In this document: positions 61,145-64,000 of the stretch, one piece after another
How positions within the stretch are numbered: position 1 is the stretch's first letter
How the letters are laid out: each line of letters starts with the position of its first letter
NCBI RefSeq assembly: GCF_002224365.1
Contig: NZ_CP022437.1
Location: 1-64,000, forward strand
From: Virgibacillus necropolis
Lineage (GTDB): Bacteria > Bacillota > Bacilli > Bacillales > Amphibacillaceae
Length of the DNA stretch: 64,000 bases
Reading direction: 5' to 3'
Notes under the pieces: generated by a model
What the model was told of the DNA's origin: nothing
Database searches by the model: none
Seen by the model: only the letters and a program-made list of their open reading frames with translations
Program-made: the position numbers and the translations under genes

Positions 61145-62089
61145 TTAAAGAATCGGAGGAATGTCTTCAAGGCTAACGGTTGATTCAAGAACAGTCAGCG
61201 TATTATTAACGGTGTCCAAATTTACTGTTGCACCAATAGGGATTGCTGCTTGATATATGCCGTGTCCTGTTGTGACATTTGTCATCAGTGGCTTTCCAAG
61301 GGGGACAACAAATTCATTGATTAGATTTTCATAGGATACTCCGTAAGAAACGGGGCATTCCGTACATTGTCCCATCACAATTCCGATACAATCCTGAAGT
61401 TTCCCCGCCAATTTAAGGGCATTCATGTACCTATAAACAGTATTAATCGGCTCGTGGGTGTCTTCCAAAAGCAATATTCTACCCTTGGTATCAATTTCAA
61501 AGGGAGTTCCGAGCGTATCTACAAATGAGGTGAGGTTTCCACCAACAACCGGCCCGGTCACATTACCCGGTACTTTACTTATCTGGGGGATGCCTGGGGG
61601 ATTATTAATTTGTCTTGGTGAAGTCAATGTTGAAGTCGCTGAAAAAAACTGATCATAATTGTATGGAGGTGTATTCAACGTAAAATCAATTAACATAAGG
61701 CTGTGGAATGTAATTAAATTAGAATATTGGGCCAGGACATTTAACAATACTGTAATGTCACTATATCCGGATAAAATTTTGGGGTGGCTTTGAATAAAGT
61801 AATAATCAAGATAAGGAAGAATCCCCGCAACACCAACACCCCCTCTTGTGGGTAGAATCATTTTAACCTGGTCATCTGCGAACATATTCATCAAGTCAGA
61901 GGCGCGCTGCTCATCCGTACCGGCAAGAAAGCCATCTGCAGCATATACGTAATCCCCTAATACAACATGAAACCCCAAACTTCTTAGTGTTTCGATTCGG
62001 CTATTTATTATGCCGGCAGCTAGCGGACTTCCTAAAGTAACAATACCAATCGTATCACCTGGTTGTAGAATGGGTGGTTTTATCGTCAT
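61145..62089 (-). CDS. LD-carboxypeptidase (peptidase S66, YkfA-like)
   Basis: A 314-residue S66 peptidase from ATG 62089 after GGGAGGTG. The N-terminal LQPGDTIGIVTLGSP, TRGGVGVAGIL and GYSDITVLLNVLA (nucleophile Ser) and later VVGGNLTSF, LLLEDTHEP and TGHGIYQ (catalytic His) are present. It removes terminal D-amino acids from LD-peptides during murein recycling; some members process microcin-type self-immunity. No transport gene is adjacent. Confidence 0.9.
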   Translation of the reverse strand: MTIKPPILQPGDTIGIVTLGSPLAAGIINSRIETLRSLGFHVVLGDYVYAADGFLAGTDEQRASDLMNMFADDQVKMILPTRGGVGVAGILPYLDYYFIQSHPKILSGYSDITVLLNVLAQYSNLITFHSLMLIDFTLNTPPYNYDQFFSATSTLTSPRQINNPPGIPQISKVPGNVTGPVVGGNLTSFVDTLGTPFEIDTKGRILLLEDTHEPINTVYRYMNALKLAGKLQDCIGIVMGQCTECPVSYGVSYENLINEFVVPLGKPLMTNVTTGHGIYQAAIPIGATVNLDTVNNTLTVLESTVSLEDIPPIL

Positions 62090-62364
62090 TATGTACACCT
62101 CCCGAATTTAAACTAAAGATTAGTTCTACAATATTCATAGACAACAGATTCTGTTACATAACATTATCTAAATTTCCCCTCAATATATTTAGCAACCTTG
62201 TTGAGTTAATCACCATCTGGAAAAACAGTTACATTTATTTTAATTAATTATCGTAAATCTTTTGTATCTCATATTTAAATCCGAGATATTGATAGCCCTG
62301 TTATTTATACATTATCTAAAATCAATGAAATTGCTATCATATCGAATCAAAATTCTCCTTTTTC

Positions 62365-62417
62365 GGGGACAGTCCCCCACTGCTTTACTACTTTAGCGTA
62401 AAGGGGGACTGTCCCCC
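62365..62417 (+). repeat. REP doublet E at the end of udg
   Basis: GGGGACAGTCCCC (62365-62377), 25-base spacer (CACTGCTTTACTACTTTAGC and GTAAA), GGGGGACTGTCCCC (62403-62416). The spacer has ten or so bases in common with C and D at its start and contains CTTTA-GC-GTAAAG. It supplies the stop codon and last codons of the UDG gene. Confidence 0.93.
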
Positions 62418-62986
62418 TTTAATCGATAATGATTGGCAACATTCGTCCAATCCTCTTTAAACTTTCCCCATAAATTCGGACGCCGCCTAACAGCTAAGGG
62501 ATGATATGCTACCATCGTCAGGTATCCTTGTACATCATGCGTAGCACCACGTAGAGACTTTACATCAACGTCAGGGTTTTTAAAAAAGGATTGGACTGCT
62601 ACGTTTCCTAAGCAAAGAATAAATTCAGGCTGTTTGACTTGAAGTTGCTGGCTTAGATGAATCATACAAGTTTCGCGGACCCACTCCTTTTCGTATGATC
62701 GTGTAGGCTTTCTCTTTAAAATATATGTTACATACAGATCATCCATGTTTAACCCAACATTATTGGCAACTTGTTGTAACGTTTGTCTCGTTCCACATAC
62801 AAATTCATTTCCTTCCCGATCTTCACGCAAACCAGGATTATCAAGGATTACCATAATCGGTGCATCCGGGTTTCCTTCACCCCATACCATTCTTGATCCA
62901 TGCTCGTATAAACCGCATTCCCTGCACTCCTTACAATTATCGGGAGTTGGTTCCTCTGGAAATGAAACTGGACAAAAATCTGTCAA
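62393..62986 (-). CDS. Uracil-DNA glycosylase family protein (Fe-S type)
   Basis: A 197-residue family-4/5-type UDG. Cys19 and Cys23-26 (CKECREC), Cys84 region (FVCGTR) and Cys106 region (ETCMIHL) can bind a 4Fe-4S cluster; ILDNPGLREDREG and VAYHPLAVRR are the catalytic loop and the active-site His motif. It excises uracil in DNA. Start TTG 62986 with AGGAGGGG. The final codons GDSPPLR and stop derive from REP doublet E, an extension similar to that of ecsC. Confidence 0.85.
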   Translation of the reverse strand: MTDFCPVSFPEEPTPDNCKECRECGLYEHGSRMVWGEGNPDAPIMVILDNPGLREDREGNEFVCGTRQTLQQVANNVGLNMDDLYVTYILKRKPTRSYEKEWVRETCMIHLSQQLQVKQPEFILCLGNVAVQSFFKNPDVDVKSLRGATHDVQGYLTMVAYHPLAVRRRPNLWGKFKEDWTNVANHYRLKGDSPPLR

Positions 62987-63041
62987 CGCAATCCCCTCCT
63001 AGCTTTTTCACTTAGTGTATCCATAACTATCCTAAATAATG

Positions 63042-63075
63042 AAAAGACTTACACCACAATTAAATGGCATAAGTC
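63042..63075 (-). terminator. Terminator of argH
   Basis: On the minus strand, GACTTATGCC (63066-63075) pairs with GGTGTAAGTC (63046-63055, two wobble/mismatch positions), followed by TTTTCATT. Confidence 0.75.
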
Positions 63076-63087
63076 CAAGATAAAAAG

Positions 63088-64000
63088 CTATAATTTTCCC
63101 TCTGCAAGTTCCAATTGCTGTTCAATTTGTTCTGCGGCTGTTCCGCCCTTACTTTTTCTCGCCCCTACCACATGCTCTGGTTCTAAGTAATCGAAAACAT
63201 CTTCTTCAAATAATGCGCTAAACGATTTATATTCGTCCATATCCAAATCTAATAAATACTTCTCTTTTTCAATTGCATAAATGACAATCTTTCCGATAAC
63301 TTCATGCGCTTGTCGAAATGGCATGCCTTTTGTGGCTAAATAATCAGCAATGTCAGTCGCATTAGAATAATCTTGCGTTACAGCACTTCGCATCTTCATA
63401 TCATTCACTGTCATTGTTTCTAGCATTGGGGCAAGTAATGTCAATGAGCCTTCTAATGTGTCAGCCGTATCGAACATGCCCTCTTTATCCTCTTGCAAAT
63501 CTTTGTTGTAAGCTAAAGGTAACCCCTTCAGTACGGTTAGTAGACCAACTAAATCCCCAAATACACGTCCAGTTTTCCCCCTTAACAACTCAGGAACATC
63601 TGGATTCTTCTTTTGCGGCATGATGCTTGAACCAGTGCAAAAAGAATCGTCAAGCTCAATAAACTGAAATTCCTGACTGCTCCAGATTACCATTTCCTCT
63701 GATAGTCTTGAAAGATGCACCATTAGGATTGATGCAATTGATAAAAACTCAAGAATAAAATCCCGATCGCTCACAGCGTCCATGCTGTTAGGATAAACAT
63801 CATCAAATTCTAAAAGTTCGGCAACACGGTCACGATTAATTGGGAAAGTTGTTCCAGCCAACGCCCCAGCCCCTAAGGGGAGAATGTTAATCCGCTTCAG
63901 ACTGTCTTGTAACCTTTCTTTATCTCTTTCAAACATCCAAAAATAAGCTAACAAATGGTGAGCAAATGACACTGGCTGCGCACGTTGGAGATGGGTGTAT
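63088..64000 (-). CDS. argH: Argininosuccinate lyase, partial
   Basis: The C-terminal 304 codons of argH; the frame is open at the right edge, reading [19 protein letters not shown], the conserved block 2 of the family. [12 protein letters not shown] with the catalytic Ser is at about residue 130 of the visible part. The enzyme splits argininosuccinate to arginine and fumarate. The upstream argG is presumably outside. The gene stops at 63088 before its own terminator. Confidence 0.95.
   Translation of the reverse strand, partial: YTHLQRAQPVSFAHHLLAYFWMFERDKERLQDSLKRINILPLGAGALAGTTFPINRDRVAELLEFDDVYPNSMDAVSDRDFILEFLSIASILMVHLSRLSEEMVIWSSQEFQFIELDDSFCTGSSIMPQKKNPDVPELLRGKTGRVFGDLVGLLTVLKGLPLAYNKDLQEDKEGMFDTADTLEGSLTLLAPMLETMTVNDMKMRSAVTQDYSNATDIADYLATKGMPFRQAHEVIGKIVIYAIEKEKYLLDLDMDEYKSFSALFEEDVFDYLEPEHVVGARKSKGGTAAEQIEQQLELAEGKL

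Noticed and set aside
57991-62417. CRISPR-like array made by the repeated GGGGACTGTCCCC.
   Set aside because: The repeats are palindromic, irregularly spaced over kilobases, with conserved spacers and a RAYT gene; no cas genes.

Overview
The window is a low-GC chromosomal segment of a spore-forming member of the Bacillaceae, most like the halotolerant group (Oceanobacillus, Virgibacillus, Lentibacillus). The evidence is the gene content: a lipoteichoic acid synthase end, a bacillithiol-linked YtxJ, a SleL/YaaH-type spore cortex enzyme, an RsbR-type stressosome protein, a BCCT osmolyte carrier, an S-box, two THI boxes and a yybP-ykoY manganese riboswitch, and strong AGGAGG ribosome binding sites. 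Genus is inferred, not shown. No rRNA, tRNA, CRISPR array or prophage was seen.

Layout. 0-7.3 kb: ltaS tail, two small proteins, then a sulfur-flavoured stretch: a fused haem-b/molybdopterin oxidoreductase, cysteine dioxygenase, acetoacetyl-CoA synthetase, and a divergent LysR/YeiH pair. 7.3-15 kb: RNase H-like protein, an ArsR-MFS pair, a 1230-residue secreted nuclease/5'-nucleotidase (YhcR-like), and a 52-residue coiled-coil ORF. 15-25.5 kb: YcnJ copper protein, an Mta-type MerR regulator with a DHA2 exporter, YtxJ, a squalene/phytoene synthase-like protein, a BCCT carrier and an RsbR paralogue. 25.6-29 kb: a MITE-like element, then ASCH, SET-domain and GntR/DUF1648 genes. 29-35 kb: a SAM riboswitch controlling an ATP-grasp ligase of unknown function, mnmH, a YqxD-like protein, a broken HAD gene and an RlmI-like methyltransferase. 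35-45 kb: SleL-like enzyme, a decayed AbrB/MazE-type antitoxin, a thiamine cluster with two TPP riboswitches (thiD-thiM-thiE-thiW, tenA), and a run of small acetyltransferase, NUDIX and VOC genes. 45-50 kb: CvfC-like HEAT protein, aldo/keto reductase, DUF3891, a second MITE-like element, a Cu/Zn superoxide dismutase without signal peptide, and a Uma2 protein. 50-57.9 kb: RND exporter with its TetR regulator, Mn riboswitch with TerC, GntR and BrnQ. 57.9-62.4 kb: an island of GGGGACTGTCCCC palindromes around a REP-associated tyrosine transposase (RAYT). The window ends in UDG and a partial argH.

Most striking features: (1) the RAYT gene flanked by two near-identical REP doublets, with a third doublet and two single palindromes nearby, two of which form the 3' ends of the ecsC and udg reading frames; (2) two MITE-like elements with long terminal inverted repeats, one with a perfect and one with a 7/8 8-bp target duplication; (3) the S-box-controlled ATP-grasp enzyme; (4) the side-by-side cysteine dioxygenase and haem-b/SUOX fusion, which together could take cysteine sulfur towards sulfate. 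All coordinates and motifs were read by eye; no homology search or folding program was run.
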